DNA of 64,000 nt from Streptomyces rubradiris (GTDB lineage: Bacteria; Actinomycetota; Actinomycetes; Streptomycetales; Streptomycetaceae): NCBI RefSeq assembly GCF_016860525.1, contig NZ_BNEA01000015.1:1612001-1676000 (forward strand). Reading direction: 5' to 3'. A program made the position numbers and the translations under genes. The notes under the pieces are model-generated. The model saw only the letters and a program-made list of their open reading frames with translations. It made no database searches and was not told the origin of the DNA. Below, in pieces: positions 34,625-43,199 of this stretch. Within the stretch, counting starts at the first letter, position 1. Each line of letters begins with the position of its first letter.

Positions 34625-35638
34625 TCAGGCGCTCGCGCGGACCACCAGGCGGGTGGGCAGGATCAGCGGGGTGGGGTCCTGCCCGCCCACGACCGCGACG
34701 AGCATGCGCGCCATCTCCCGGCCGAGCGCCGTGACGGGCTGATGGACGGTGGTGAGGGGCGGATCGGCGACCCGCGCCGCGGCGAGGTCGTCGAAGCCGA
34801 CCACCGCCACCTCGGCGGGGACCGCCCGGCCCGCCTCGCGCAGCGTGCGCAGCGCCCCCACCGCCATGTTGTCGTTGGCCGCGAACACCCCGTCGACGTC
34901 CCCGTGTCCGGCCAGCAGCGCCGCCATGGCGGCGGCCCCGCCGGCCTCGGTGAAGTCGGCCTCCTGGGCCGGCAAGGGGACGACACCGGCGCCCAGCATG
35001 GCGTCCCGGTAGCCGCGGTACCGGGCGCGCCCGGCCTCGGTGTCCAGCCGCCCGCAGATCGTGGCTACGCGCCGGCAGCCGCGGGAGAGGAGGTACTCGG
35101 TCGCCTCGCGGGCCCCGCCGGTGTTGTCGGCGTCCACGTACCAGCGGGGCGTGGAGCCGACCGGGCGGCCGCCGAACACGACGGGCATCTCGGCCTGCTC
35201 GGCCGCCTCGGCCAGCGGGTCGTCCTCGCGCAGCGCCATCAGCATGACGCCGTCGGCGCCCTTGCCCCGCAGGAGTTCCGCCACCCGCTTCCGGCCCCGC
35301 TCGGACGCGGCCAGGCACAGCATCAGGTGCAGGTCGGCCTCCTCCAGGGCGGCCGAGGCCCCGACGATCACCTGGGCGAAGAACGGGTCCGCGAAGATCG
35401 ACGGGTCCTCTCCCGAGACGACCAGGGCGGCGGCTCCCGTCTGCCGGGTCGCCAGGGCGCGCGCTGTCGGGTTGGGTACGTAACCGAGTTGCCGGACGGC
35501 CCGTTCGACCGCCTCGCGTTTGGCGCGGCTGACGTGCGGGGCGTTGTTGAGCGCCCGGGAGGCCACGGAGCGCGAGACACCGGCGTGTTCGGCCACCTCG
35601 TCCAGCGTCGGCTGCCGACGCGGCGCACCCTGTGCCAT
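34625..35638 (-). CDS. LacI-family transcriptional regulator
   Basis: A 337-residue LacI repressor. The helix-turn-helix is at residues 10-35 (TLDEVAEHAGVSRSVASRAL), followed by the hinge helix (NPTARALATRQTG) and a periplasmic-binding-protein-like sugar domain (GVFAANDNMAVGALRTLREA; VVGFDDLAAARV). It should bind a palindrome and release it on binding a sugar. A long palindrome at 35697-35720, 59 bases before its start, suits autoregulation. It lies between the GH43 and GH6 genes and probably controls one or both. Confidence 0.9.
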   Translation of the reverse strand: MAQGAPRRQPTLDEVAEHAGVSRSVASRALNNAPHVSRAKREAVERAVRQLGYVPNPTARALATRQTGAAALVVSGEDPSIFADPFFAQVIVGASAALEEADLHLMLCLAASERGRKRVAELLRGKGADGVMLMALREDDPLAEAAEQAEMPVVFGGRPVGSTPRWYVDADNTGGAREATEYLLSRGCRRVATICGRLDTEAGRARYRGYRDAMLGAGVVPLPAQEADFTEAGGAAAMAALLAGHGDVDGVFAANDNMAVGALRTLREAGRAVPAEVAVVGFDDLAAARVADPPLTTVHQPVTALGREMARMLVAVVGGQDPTPLILPTRLVVRASA

Positions 35639-35696
35639 CGACTGTGAGCCTTTCGCTGCGGAGGGGCCTCCGGCCCGGGGGCCGGGAGCGGCGAAC

Positions 35697-35720
35697 GGAA
35701 CTGGAAACGCTTCCAGTTCC
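35697..35720. promoter_or_regulatory. LacI-type operator upstream of the regulator gene
   Basis: A 24-base palindrome: GGAACTGGAA, a four-base ACGC centre, then TTCCAGTTCC, perfect in both arms. The core GGAAACGCTTCC is typical of LacI-family operators. It differs from the CebR-type box at 35895, so two regulators may act on this region. Confidence 0.75.
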
Positions 35721-35894
35721 CCGCCTTCGGAGCCTGGTACGCACAGGACTCTAGAGCCTGCGACACGTCTCGTGAAGGGCCGGGTACGGCTGTGAACTGC
35801 GCTGTGTGCAGCGGCTCTTGACAGCTCCGGCGGCCCGCCACACGATTACCCACCACACCCCGCAGGCCGTACGGCGCTATGGGACCGCTTCCAG

Positions 35895-35908
35895 TGGGAG
35901 CGCTCCCA
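35895..35908. promoter_or_regulatory. CebR-type operator of the cellulase genes
   Basis: TGGGAGCGCTCCCA, a perfect 14-base palindrome, is the known CebR box that represses cellulase genes in streptomycetes until cellobiose or cellotriose appears. It lies 92 bases before the first GH6 gene. The remaining 362-base gap holds no gene. Confidence 0.9.
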
Positions 35909-36000
35909 GCAGGGTGTCGTACCACCGCACTTCCTCAGCGCGTCGCACGCCCGGGACGAGGGCGTGCGCGCGTCCCTGCCAGGAAACCGAGGTACCGTCC

Positions 36001-36966
36001 ATGCGCCGCAGAATCCGCGCCCTGGTGGCAGGCCTGTTCGCTCTGCCGCTGGCACTCGCCGTCGCCCCGTCCGCCCACGCGGCCGACCCGACCACCATGA
36101 CCAGCGGGTTCTACACGGACCCCGACTCCAGCGCGAAACGGTGGGTCGCCGCCAACTCCGGTGACGGCCGGGCCGCCGCGATCGACTCCGCGATCGCGAA
36201 CACGCCGACGGCCCGCTGGTTCGGCTCCTGGAGCGGCAGCATCGGCACCGCCACGGGGGCGTACGCGGGGGCCGCGGACGCCCAGGACAAGCTGCCCCTC
36301 CTCGTCGCCTACAACATCTACAACCGCGACTACTGCGGCGGGCACTCCGCCGGCGGGGCCTCCTCGGCGTCCGCGTACGCGACCTGGATCTCCCAGTTCG
36401 CCGGCGGCATCGCCGGCCGCCCGGCCGTCGTGCTCCTCGAACCGGACTCCCTCGGGGACTACGGATGCATGACGCAGGCGCAGATCGCCGAGCGCCAGTC
36501 CATGCTCACCGGCGCCCTCGCCCAGTTCAGCCGCCAGGCCCCCAACACCTGGGTCTACCTGGACGCCGGCAACCCGGGCTGGGCGAGCGCGGCGACCATG
36601 GCCCAGCGCCTCAACGACGCCGGCCTCCGCCAGGCCCACGGCTTCTCGCTCAACATCTCCAACTACTTCACCACGGCCGAGAACACCGCCTACGGCAACG
36701 CCGTCAACAGCGAACTGAGCCGCCGCTACGGCTATACGAAGCCGTTCGTCGTGGACACCAGCCGCAACGGCAACGGCTCCAACGGCCAGTGGTGCAACCC
36801 CGCGGGCCGCCGCACCGGCACCCCGACCCGGCTGGGCGGAGGCGCGGAGATGCTCCTGTGGATCAAGGTCCCGGGCGAGTCCGACGGCAACTGCGGTGTC
36901 GGAACCGGCTCCTCGGCCGGGCAGTTCCTCCCCGAGGTGGCCTACAAGATGATCTACGGCTACTGA
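36001..36966 (+). CDS. Secreted GH6 endoglucanase (no binding module)
   Basis: A 321-residue secreted cellulase. A Sec signal peptide (MRRRIRALVAGLFALPLALA...AHA) ends near residue 28. The GH6 catalytic domain shows VLLEPDSLGDYG, with the catalytic-acid aspartate, YLDAGNPGWAS and LLWIKVPGESDGNCG, with paired cysteines for the two disulphides. The ATG at 36001 fits the signal peptide. It has no carbohydrate-binding module, unlike many GH6 enzymes, so it may act on soluble or amorphous cellulose. It is followed after 47 bases by a second GH6 gene, and both lie behind the CebR box. Confidence 0.93.
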   Translation: MRRRIRALVAGLFALPLALAVAPSAHAADPTTMTSGFYTDPDSSAKRWVAANSGDGRAAAIDSAIANTPTARWFGSWSGSIGTATGAYAGAADAQDKLPLLVAYNIYNRDYCGGHSAGGASSASAYATWISQFAGGIAGRPAVVLLEPDSLGDYGCMTQAQIAERQSMLTGALAQFSRQAPNTWVYLDAGNPGWASAATMAQRLNDAGLRQAHGFSLNISNYFTTAENTAYGNAVNSELSRRYGYTKPFVVDTSRNGNGSNGQWCNPAGRRTGTPTRLGGGAEMLLWIKVPGESDGNCGVGTGSSAGQFLPEVAYKMIYGY

Positions 36967-37013
36967 TCCGGTCCGTGCGCCTCCTCCATCCACCCATCCA
37001 CCAGGAGCAGTTC

Positions 37014-38288
37014 ATGACAGCACGCAGCCTGAGACGCGGCACGGCCACCGTCCTCGCCGCGCTCGCCGCCTGCGCGGCGCTCACCGCCACACGGGCGGAG
37101 GCGGCACCGGCACCGGGCGAACTCACCCCGGCGACCAGGTTCTACGCGGACCCGCACGGCAAGGCCGCCGAGCAGGCCCTCGTGGACCTGCGCAACGGCG
37201 ACCTGACGAACGCCGCGAACATGGCCAAGGTCGCCAGCTGGCCGCAGGCCACGTGGTTCACCGAGGGCACGCCCGAAGAGGTGCGGGGCAAGGTGGACGC
37301 ACTGGTCCGCCGGGCCGGCGCCGCGCACCGGACCCCCGTGCTGGTCGCGTACAACGTCCCGGGCCGGGACTGCTCCCAGTACTCCAGCGGCGGGGCCGCC
37401 TCCTCCGCCGCCTACCGGCAGTGGATCGACGCCTTCGCCGCCGGCATCGGCGACCGTGACGCGGTGGTCGTCGTGGAACCCGACGGCCTGGCCCTGCTCC
37501 CGAAGGACTGCGGACCGGCCACCGACCCGACCGGCGAACTCACGGCCCTGCGCGTCGCCGACCTCGCCTACGCCGTCAGGACCCTGAAGGCCGGGCCGCG
37601 TACCGCCGTCTACCTGGACGCCGGCAACGTCCAGTGGCGGGCCGTCGGCGACATCGCCCAGCGGCTGCTGGACGCCGGGGTCCGCCAGGGCGACGGCTTC
37701 TCGCTGAACGTGTCCAACATGCACCCCACCGACCACAACGCCCGGTACGGCACCTGGGTGGCCAAGTGCATGTGGTTCGCCACCGAGGGCCCCGAGTGGG
37801 CTCGCGGCCACGCCGACTGGTGCGCCAGCCAGTACTACTCGTCCGCCGCGCCGAACGACGGCACCCCCGGCAACAGCGTCTCCTCCGCCGACCCCGCCAC
37901 CTGGCGGTGGACCGACGCCTGGTACGACCAGAACGCGGGCACGCCACCGGCCGGCGCGCTGAGCCACTTCGTCATCGACACCAGCCGCAACGGCCGCGGT
38001 GCCTGGACGCCGGAGCCGGGCAAGTACAGCGGCGACCCGGAGCCCTGGTGCAACGCGCCCGGCCGTGGCCTCGGCCCGCGCCCCACCGCCGACACCGGCG
38101 TCCCGCTCGTGGACGCCTACCTGTGGGTCAAGGTCCCCGGCGAGTCCGACGGCAGCTGCACGCGCGGCACCGGCGGCACGATCGACCCCGAGTACGGCAT
38201 CGTCGACCCGCCCGCCGGCGCCTGGTGGCCCGACCAGGCGCACGCCCTGGCCCGCAACGCGGTACCGCGCCTGACCTTCAACCACTGA
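37014..38288 (+). CDS. Secreted GH6 glycosidase, long-loop form
   Basis: A 424-residue secreted GH6 enzyme with a Sec signal (about residues 1-30, ending TRAEAA). It shows VVVEPDGLALLPKDCG, YLDAGNVQWRAV and AYLWVKVPGESDGSC. Compared with the preceding GH6 protein it has an insertion of roughly 70 residues after NVSNMHPTDHNARYG, rich in Trp and with extra cysteines. In this family longer loops over the active site go with exo-acting cellobiohydrolases, so the two genes may make an endo/exo pair. The ATG follows CAGGAGCAG. No binding module is present. Exo activity is inference. Confidence 0.88.
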   Translation: MTARSLRRGTATVLAALAACAALTATRAEAAPAPGELTPATRFYADPHGKAAEQALVDLRNGDLTNAANMAKVASWPQATWFTEGTPEEVRGKVDALVRRAGAAHRTPVLVAYNVPGRDCSQYSSGGAASSAAYRQWIDAFAAGIGDRDAVVVVEPDGLALLPKDCGPATDPTGELTALRVADLAYAVRTLKAGPRTAVYLDAGNVQWRAVGDIAQRLLDAGVRQGDGFSLNVSNMHPTDHNARYGTWVAKCMWFATEGPEWARGHADWCASQYYSSAAPNDGTPGNSVSSADPATWRWTDAWYDQNAGTPPAGALSHFVIDTSRNGRGAWTPEPGKYSGDPEPWCNAPGRGLGPRPTADTGVPLVDAYLWVKVPGESDGSCTRGTGGTIDPEYGIVDPPAGAWWPDQAHALARNAVPRLTFNH

Positions 38289-38290
38289 GC

Positions 38291-38318
38291 GGAGCCCCGG
38301 CCGGGATGCCGGGGCTCC
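38291..38318 (+). terminator. Intrinsic terminator after the GH6 pair
   Basis: GGAGCCCCGGC (38291-38301) and GCCGGGGCTCC (38308-38318) form a perfect 11-base stem with a six-base loop, starting two bases after the stop codon. Confidence 0.85.
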
Positions 38319-38327
38319 CCCGTGTCG

Positions 38328-38364
38328 GGCAGGGACCGAGCGGGTACGCCGCCCGGTCCCTGCC
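38328..38364. terminator. Second stem-loop between the GH6 and methyltransferase genes
   Basis: GGCAGGGACCG (38328-38338) and CGGTCCCTGCC (38354-38364) pair perfectly around a 15-base loop. It lies between converging genes and may serve the minus-strand methyltransferase gene. Confidence 0.6.
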
Positions 38365-38405
38365 TGCCGGTTCCGTGCTCCCACGACGCTGGGGCACCGG
38401 CCGCC

Positions 38406-39149
38406 TCAGTCCGCGGCCTTCTCCCACACGGACACGTGCTGCCGGCTCTCGCCGGTGAACGGCTCCCGCGTCCACCCGTCCCACCGCGCCCGCAGCCGCA
38501 TCCCGGCCAGCCGGGCCATGAGGTCCAGCTCGGCGGGCCAGACGTAGCGGAACGGGAACGCCTGGTATTCGCCCCGGCCGTCGCGGACGGTCACGTGGTG
38601 CGAGCTGACGAACTGGCCGGCCACGTCGTACAGATCGAACCCGAGCCGCCCCTCGCCCACCCGGAACGGCACGGCGTTCTGCCCCGGCGGCAGCCGCCGC
38701 AGGTCGGGCACGCCCACCTCCACGACGAAACAGCCGCCGGGCTCCAGATGGCGGGCGGCGTTGCGGAAGCAGTCCACCTGGGCGTCCTGCGAGGTCAGGT
38801 TCATGATCGTGTTGTAGACGAGGTAGGCGACCGAAAAGGTCCCCTCGGCCCGCGCGGTCGCGAAGTCCCCGATGGTGACACCGATCCCGTCCCCGCCGGG
38901 TTTGGCCCGCAGCCGGCCGACCATCGCCCGGGACATGTCGATGCCGTGCACGTCGACACCACGCGCCGCGAGCGGCAGGGCGATCCGCCCGGTCCCGACC
39001 CCGAACTCCAGCGCCCGCCCGCCGTCCCCGGCCAGTTCCGCCAACAGATCCACGGCGGGCTCCACGACCCGCGGATCGAACATCTCCGCCGACGACTCGT
39101 CGTACGACGCGGCGACGGACTCCCCGAAGTACCCGTCCTCATCGAGCAT
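38406..39149 (-). CDS. Class I SAM-dependent methyltransferase
   Basis: A 247-residue methyltransferase with the SAM-binding motif I LEFGVGTGRIALPLAARG and motif-II-type DVHGIDMS, then a post-motif GDFATARAEGTFSVAYLVYN. It should transfer a methyl group to a small molecule; the substrate is unknown. It is divergent from the TetR gene at 39408, and the ARE-like repeat at 39286 lies between them, so it could be under butyrolactone-receptor control. Confidence 0.85.
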   Translation of the reverse strand: MLDEDGYFGESVAASYDESSAEMFDPRVVEPAVDLLAELAGDGGRALEFGVGTGRIALPLAARGVDVHGIDMSRAMVGRLRAKPGGDGIGVTIGDFATARAEGTFSVAYLVYNTIMNLTSQDAQVDCFRNAARHLEPGGCFVVEVGVPDLRRLPPGQNAVPFRVGEGRLGFDLYDVAGQFVSSHHVTVRDGRGEYQAFPFRYVWPAELDLMARLAGMRLRARWDGWTREPFTGESRQHVSVWEKAAD

Positions 39150-39285
39150 GTGCCGACGGTACGACGACCACCCGGGCCGAAGCCCGCGATTTTCCGGCGC
39201 GACCCGCCCCGCGGATCACAACACAGCGAGGGCCCTCATCTCAGAACCCGGCCAAATGGGCGCGCGAAAGATGGAGTTCAGGCAC

Positions 39286-39313
39286 AATACAAACCGGGGG
39301 TTCGGTTTACAAG
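39286..39313. promoter_or_regulatory. ARE-like operator (gamma-butyrolactone receptor site)
   Basis: AAACCG (39291) and CGGTTT (39303) face each other across six bases, with A/T-rich flanks (AATAC and ACAAG). This is the pattern of autoregulatory elements bound by ArpA/ScbR-type receptors. It lies between the methyltransferase and TetR genes, within 260 bases of an ArpA-type gene and 3.9 kb from afsA. Confidence 0.7.
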
Positions 39314-39407
39314 ACGAGTTTCATCGTCGGAAAATCAAGGCCCCAGAAGGCCGCACGCACTCGGAAAACCCATATGAACTGCGCTTTTACCGGAAGAGGC
39401 GGGGCAC

Positions 39408-40160
39408 ATGACGGTCGACGCGCCGTCGACGCTCTGCACCATGGGCATGCCAGGATGCGGCGGCAAGATGGAGATCCGTCCTGTTACGACTGACCGTCAG
39501 CAAGTGATCATTGAACGGAGTTACGGTGGATATGCTGCGAAACGGGTCCGCCGCATGAGGCAAGTGAGGGCCGAAGAGACCCGCAACGCCCTGCTGCTGG
39601 CCGCGGCCCAGACCTTCGACCGCGACGGCTACGAGGGCACCACGCTGGCGACGATCAGCGACCGAGCGGCGGTGAGCAAGGGCGCGCTCTCGTTCCACTT
39701 CAGCAGCAAGTCGGCGCTCGCGGACGCCGTGCAGTACGTGTCGTGCGAGCGCTCCCGCACCGAGCTGAAGGCCCTGGACGACCCCGGGGTCCCGGCCCTG
39801 CGGGCGCTGGGCGCCATGGTGCGCGGACTGGCCGACCGGCTCGCGACCGACCCGCTGACCCGGGCCGGCCTCAGGCTGGCCCGGGAGCGAGGACCGTCCT
39901 CGGGAGCGGCCATGGACTGCCGGCTCGCCTGGCGCGCGGTGCTCCGGCAGACGGTGCTGCGCGCGCGGGAGGAAGGGAGCCTGCTGCCCGGCGCCGACGT
40001 GGAGTCCGTCGTGGAGCTGGCGCTGGCCCTCGCGCTCCATCAGGAGGCGGTTCCCGCGAACCGCGACCGGGAGGCCTGGCTGACCGACGTCTGGGAACTG
40101 CTGCTCCCCGCGCTGGCCTCGCCGGCCTTCTCCGACCCGCTCACGCCGACATCTTCTTGA
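39408..40160 (+). CDS. TetR-family regulator, ArpA-like (receptor or pseudo-receptor)
   Basis: A TetR protein whose helix-turn-helix, GYEGTTLATISDRAAVSKGA followed by LSFHFSSKSALADAV, is of the ArpA/gamma-butyrolactone-receptor type. The ATG at 39408 follows GGAAGAGGCGGGG and gives 250 residues, but the conserved part begins only at about residue 55; the ATG at 39555 (201 residues) matches the usual family start, so the true start is open. It converges on a second receptor gene. Streptomyces often carries one true receptor and one pseudo-receptor that senses the antibiotic itself; which this is cannot be told. Confidence 0.8.
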   Translation: MTVDAPSTLCTMGMPGCGGKMEIRPVTTDRQQVIIERSYGGYAAKRVRRMRQVRAEETRNALLLAAAQTFDRDGYEGTTLATISDRAAVSKGALSFHFSSKSALADAVQYVSCERSRTELKALDDPGVPALRALGAMVRGLADRLATDPLTRAGLRLARERGPSSGAAMDCRLAWRAVLRQTVLRAREEGSLLPGADVESVVELALALALHQEAVPANRDREAWLTDVWELLLPALASPAFSDPLTPTSS

Positions 40161-40299
40161 TGCAGGGGGGGCACTGGTCGCGGCCCGGGGGCGGAACGAC
40201 AGCCGGTCGTCATCGGGTGGACGTCCACGCCGATGGCGACCGGCGCGGGAGTTCCCGCTCACCCGGTACGGAAGCCCGTACCAGTCCGGCCCCGTGAGA

Positions 40300-40971
40300 T
40301 CAGCTCGCCGGTTCCGCCACCAGCGCCGCGGCGTCCGCCGCCCGCATCTCGGCGAGCACCCGGGTCCCGCGGTCCGGTCCGAAGTCGAGCTGCGCGAAGA
40401 TCGCGGGCATCGCGACGCTGGGCAGCGTGTAGGCGAAGATGGAGGAGATGCGCTCTTCCAGGTCCTGCCACCCGGACGTCACCTCCGACACTATCTGGGC
40501 GCCGACCCAGGAGCTGACCAGGAAGCGGCCCAGTTCCTCGGGCACCACGTGCGGATAGACCTCACCGTGCTCCTTGGCCGCGAACGCCATGGAGGCGAAC
40601 CGCAGCGCCCACGCCTCCCAGGGGCCGCCCTCGGTCAGTTCCTGGAGCTGCGGCTCCATCGCCAGCTTGGCGCCGGCCCGCAGCATGATCTCCTGCGGCA
40701 GCCGACAGGCCAGTGCCATGGCCTCGTCGACGAGTTCCTGGAGCTTGTAGGTGCGCGGCGGATACCCCTGTTCCGTCACCTGCTCGGCGAAGATGCCCTG
40801 GACCAACTGCTCCTTGGAAGCGAAGTGGAAGTACAGGGCCCCTCGTGTGACCTGGGCCTTGTCGAGAATCTGCGCGATGCTGGCACCGTGGTAGCCGTGC
40901 TGCGCGAAGACCTCCGCCGCCGCGTTCAGGATCGCGCCACGGGTTCGGATCGCGCGCAACTGCTGTGCCAT
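40300..40971 (-). CDS. scbR: Gamma-butyrolactone receptor (ArpA/ScbR type TetR)
   Basis: A 223-residue TetR protein very like ScbR/ArpA receptors: RTRGAILNAAAEVFAQHGYH, then ASIAQILDKAQVTRGALYFH, form the helix-turn-helix, and WEAWALRFASMAF sits where the ligand-pocket tryptophan is found in the family. It should repress its own and other genes through ARE sites until a gamma-butyrolactone binds. The ATG at 40971 has GAGGACGAAC upstream. It lies downstream of a reductase gene and 2.2 kb from afsA. The symbol is by family and neighbourhood only. Confidence 0.87.
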   Translation of the reverse strand: MAQQLRAIRTRGAILNAAAEVFAQHGYHGASIAQILDKAQVTRGALYFHFASKEQLVQGIFAEQVTEQGYPPRTYKLQELVDEAMALACRLPQEIMLRAGAKLAMEPQLQELTEGGPWEAWALRFASMAFAAKEHGEVYPHVVPEELGRFLVSSWVGAQIVSEVTSGWQDLEERISSIFAYTLPSVAMPAIFAQLDFGPDRGTRVLAEMRAADAAALVAEPAS

Positions 40972-41071
40972 GTGTTCGTCCTCTCGTCCGCGCCACGCCA
41001 CCCCCTCCGAGCTGACGCGGATGCCTGATCCCGGCCCGCGGGTGCGGGCCGGGAGACAAAAGAAACCAGAT

Positions 41072-41090
41072 GATTGGTACTTTACCAATC
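41072..41090. promoter_or_regulatory. Inverted repeat between the receptor and reductase genes
   Basis: GATTGGTA (41072-41079) and TACCAATC (41083-41090) form a perfect palindrome with a three-base centre, about 100 bases before the receptor start codon. The site is A/T-rich for this genome. It is a candidate operator for autoregulation of the receptor. Confidence 0.55.
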
Positions 41091-41126
41091 TGCCGAGCCG
41101 GGCCGCCCGTGGCCGAACGCCGGGAC

Positions 41127-41900
41127 TCACCAGGCTCCGGCGCCGCCGTCCACCGCCATGGTGGCACCGGTGACGAAGCTGGCCTGGTCGCTGCAGAGCC
41201 ACACCGCGACCTGGGCCACCTCCTCCGGATCGGCCACTCTCCCCTGCGGATTGCGGCGGCGCATGCGTTCCTCGGCCGCCGGGTCACGAGCGAAGACGCC
41301 CTCGGACATCTCCGACCGGGTCAGTCCGGTGGCCAGCGCGTTCACCCGGATGCCGTGCCCCGCGTACTGGGCCGCGGCCGACTTGGTCAGGCCGAGCACG
41401 GCATGCTTGGCGGCCACGTAGGGCGCCCCCTGCGAGGTCGCGCGGACCCCTGCGATGCTGCTGTTGTTGACGATCGCGCCGCCCGTCCCGTTCGCGAGCA
41501 TGGCCCTGATCTCGTGTTTCATGCAGAGCCAGACGCCACGGACGTTCACGTCGAGCACCGCGTCGTAGTCGGCGTCGTCCGTCTCGTGCAGCAGCGCCGG
41601 TTCGGTCGTCGTACCGGCGTTGTTGAACGCCGCGTCGAGCCTGCCGTACCGGTCGACGGCGAGCCGTACCGCTCGTTCCACGTCCTCGGCGCTGGTCACA
41701 TCGCCGCCGGCGCAGGCCACTTCGGTGCCCTTGTCCCGCAACTCGGCCGCCAGCTCCTCCAGTCGGTGCAGCCGGCGGGCCATCAGTACCAGCGAGGCGC
41801 CGTTGCGCGCGCCCACCCGGGCCGCCGCCGCGCCGATGCCGCTGCTCGCCCCGGTGACCAACAGGACCTTGCCGGCGAGCAGTCCGCCTTCCGGTGTCAC
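41127..41900 (-). CDS. Short-chain dehydrogenase/reductase of the butyrolactone locus
   Basis: A 257-residue classical SDR. The cofactor motif LLVTGASSGIGAAAA, the NNAG motif (FNNAGTTTEPALL), the catalytic Ser (NNSSIAGV) and the YVAAK active site are all intact, as is the terminal TMAVDGG. In butyrolactone loci such reductases reduce the 6-keto group of the AfsA product. The GTG at 41900 overlaps the stop of the HAD gene. It is part of a minus-strand set: HAD, SDR, receptor. The reaction is inferred from location. Confidence 0.85.
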   Translation of the reverse strand: MTPEGGLLAGKVLLVTGASSGIGAAAARVGARNGASLVLMARRLHRLEELAAELRDKGTEVACAGGDVTSAEDVERAVRLAVDRYGRLDAAFNNAGTTTEPALLHETDDADYDAVLDVNVRGVWLCMKHEIRAMLANGTGGAIVNNSSIAGVRATSQGAPYVAAKHAVLGLTKSAAAQYAGHGIRVNALATGLTRSEMSEGVFARDPAAEERMRRRNPQGRVADPEEVAQVAVWLCSDQASFVTGATMAVDGGAGAW

Positions 41901-42616
41901 GCCACCGCCTTTCCGGGCGCGCCGGCCCAGAGGGTGCCGGCCCGCGCCTCCGCGTCGATCGTGCGCAGCAGCGCGTCGTCGATCTCGTCGAGGGAGCCGA
42001 CGACGTGGCGCGCGCCGCTCTCCGCCATGAGCTGCCGCTGGTAGCCGTGCTCGAAGTCGCTGGGGTGCCCGATGAACGGGGCGCCCAGCTCGCGGGCCGC
42101 CTCGGCGACGCGGGCCACGTCGTCCACGAACAGCACCTCGTCGCAGGCGAGTCCGGCGAAGTCGACGGCGATCTCGTACAGGCCGGGACGGATGTCGTTG
42201 GTGCACACGTACCGGGGTTCGTCGAACAGGTCGGTCAGGTGGCCCAGGTAGCGGTCGAAGTGGGAGGCGTCGAGTCCGCCGTAGCAGACGGTCCGCAGCC
42301 CCAGGGCGCGTATTCTGCGCAGCAGTTCCGCCGCGCCGTCGAGGACGCGGACCGGGTGGTCCGCGAGGTAGCGCGCCCGGTCCTCGAAGTAGACCGCGAT
42401 CGTCTCCATCGGGGAGGTCCGCATGCCGCACACCTCCGCGAGGATCTTGCCCGCGACCGCCTGCGGCTGGGAGAAGATCCGGCGCTCCAGGTCGGCGGAG
42501 TAGGTGCCGCCCCGGCTCGTGACGAAGTGGTGGATGACGGGGCTGAACGTGTCGTTCAGCAGGACTCCGTCGATGTTGAGCGCGACCATGCGGAGCTTTT
42601 CGAGCTGCTCGGTCAT
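41897..42616 (-). CDS. HAD-family hydrolase (probable phosphatase of butyrolactone synthesis)
   Basis: A 239-residue HAD-like protein: MVALNIDGVLLNDTFSPV is motif I, although the first catalytic residue is Asn where Asp is usual (ALNIDG); RPGLYEIAVDF and VLFVDDVARVAEAA are motifs III/IV. The AfsA product is a phosphate that must be removed, and HAD phosphatases occur in similar signal loci, so this gene fits that step. The Asn-for-Asp change at the nucleophile position could abolish phosphatase activity or mean that another residue serves. The ATG at 42616 has GGGAGGAGAG upstream. Confidence 0.78.
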   Translation of the reverse strand: MTEQLEKLRMVALNIDGVLLNDTFSPVIHHFVTSRGGTYSADLERRIFSQPQAVAGKILAEVCGMRTSPMETIAVYFEDRARYLADHPVRVLDGAAELLRRIRALGLRTVCYGGLDASHFDRYLGHLTDLFDEPRYVCTNDIRPGLYEIAVDFAGLACDEVLFVDDVARVAEAARELGAPFIGHPSDFEHGYQRQLMAESGARHVVGSLDEIDDALLRTIDAEARAGTLWAGAPGKAVA

Positions 42617-43199
42617 GGATTCATCTCTCCTCCCGCGATCCGCCGGCGCTTCGCGTGGACAGCGAATCGAGTAAACCTGACGACCGGTTGAGATCTTCAC
42701 ACGGGGTGCCGTCGATAGTCCATGGATCATGTTCGGGCGTCTCGGGTCCCGGGATCAGGTGTCCACGCACAGTGCCCTGATCGTCACACCGGTGGGTCAC
42801 CCGCGACCGGCCGCGAGTAGGCTGGCCGGACCCGGTTTCCGGACGCCCGCACGGGCGCGCGGAGCGGGCCGGACGGCCGTGTGCGGTTGTCCGGGATCAG
42901 CTGCAATTCCCGAGGGAGCGTGCAGAGTTGACCGCTGGGACAGCACGTGCGCACAGGGGCGTCCGCCCTCGTCCGCCGGGTTCGGCGGCGCGTTGTCCGA
43001 CGCGCTCACGCCCGCCCGGACACGCCCGGCGGCCACCGGCCGGGACGGACGGGGAAGGCTGGAAAGAAAACCGGTCAGTCCGTACAGTGGCGCCCGTCGC
43101 ACAGCACTCAGCTCAATCCGCGCTCCATCCGACCCGGTTCACGGCTTGACCTGCGTTCCGGCAGCACTCCGTCCTCGACTGCCCAGGGGGAGAGGCAAG
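42617..43199. promoter_or_regulatory. Divergent promoter region between the HAD operon and afsA
   Basis: 583 bases with no supported gene. AAACC...GGTT (42673-42689) and AAAACCGGT (43067-43075) resemble ARE half-sites on the HAD and afsA sides respectively. Neither is a perfect palindrome. The long leader suits a tightly regulated divergent promoter. Confidence 0.45.

Noticed and set aside
34625..35638. CebR itself as the identity of the LacI gene
   Set aside because: CebR is usually encoded beside cebEFG transporter genes, absent here, and this gene has its own different palindrome.
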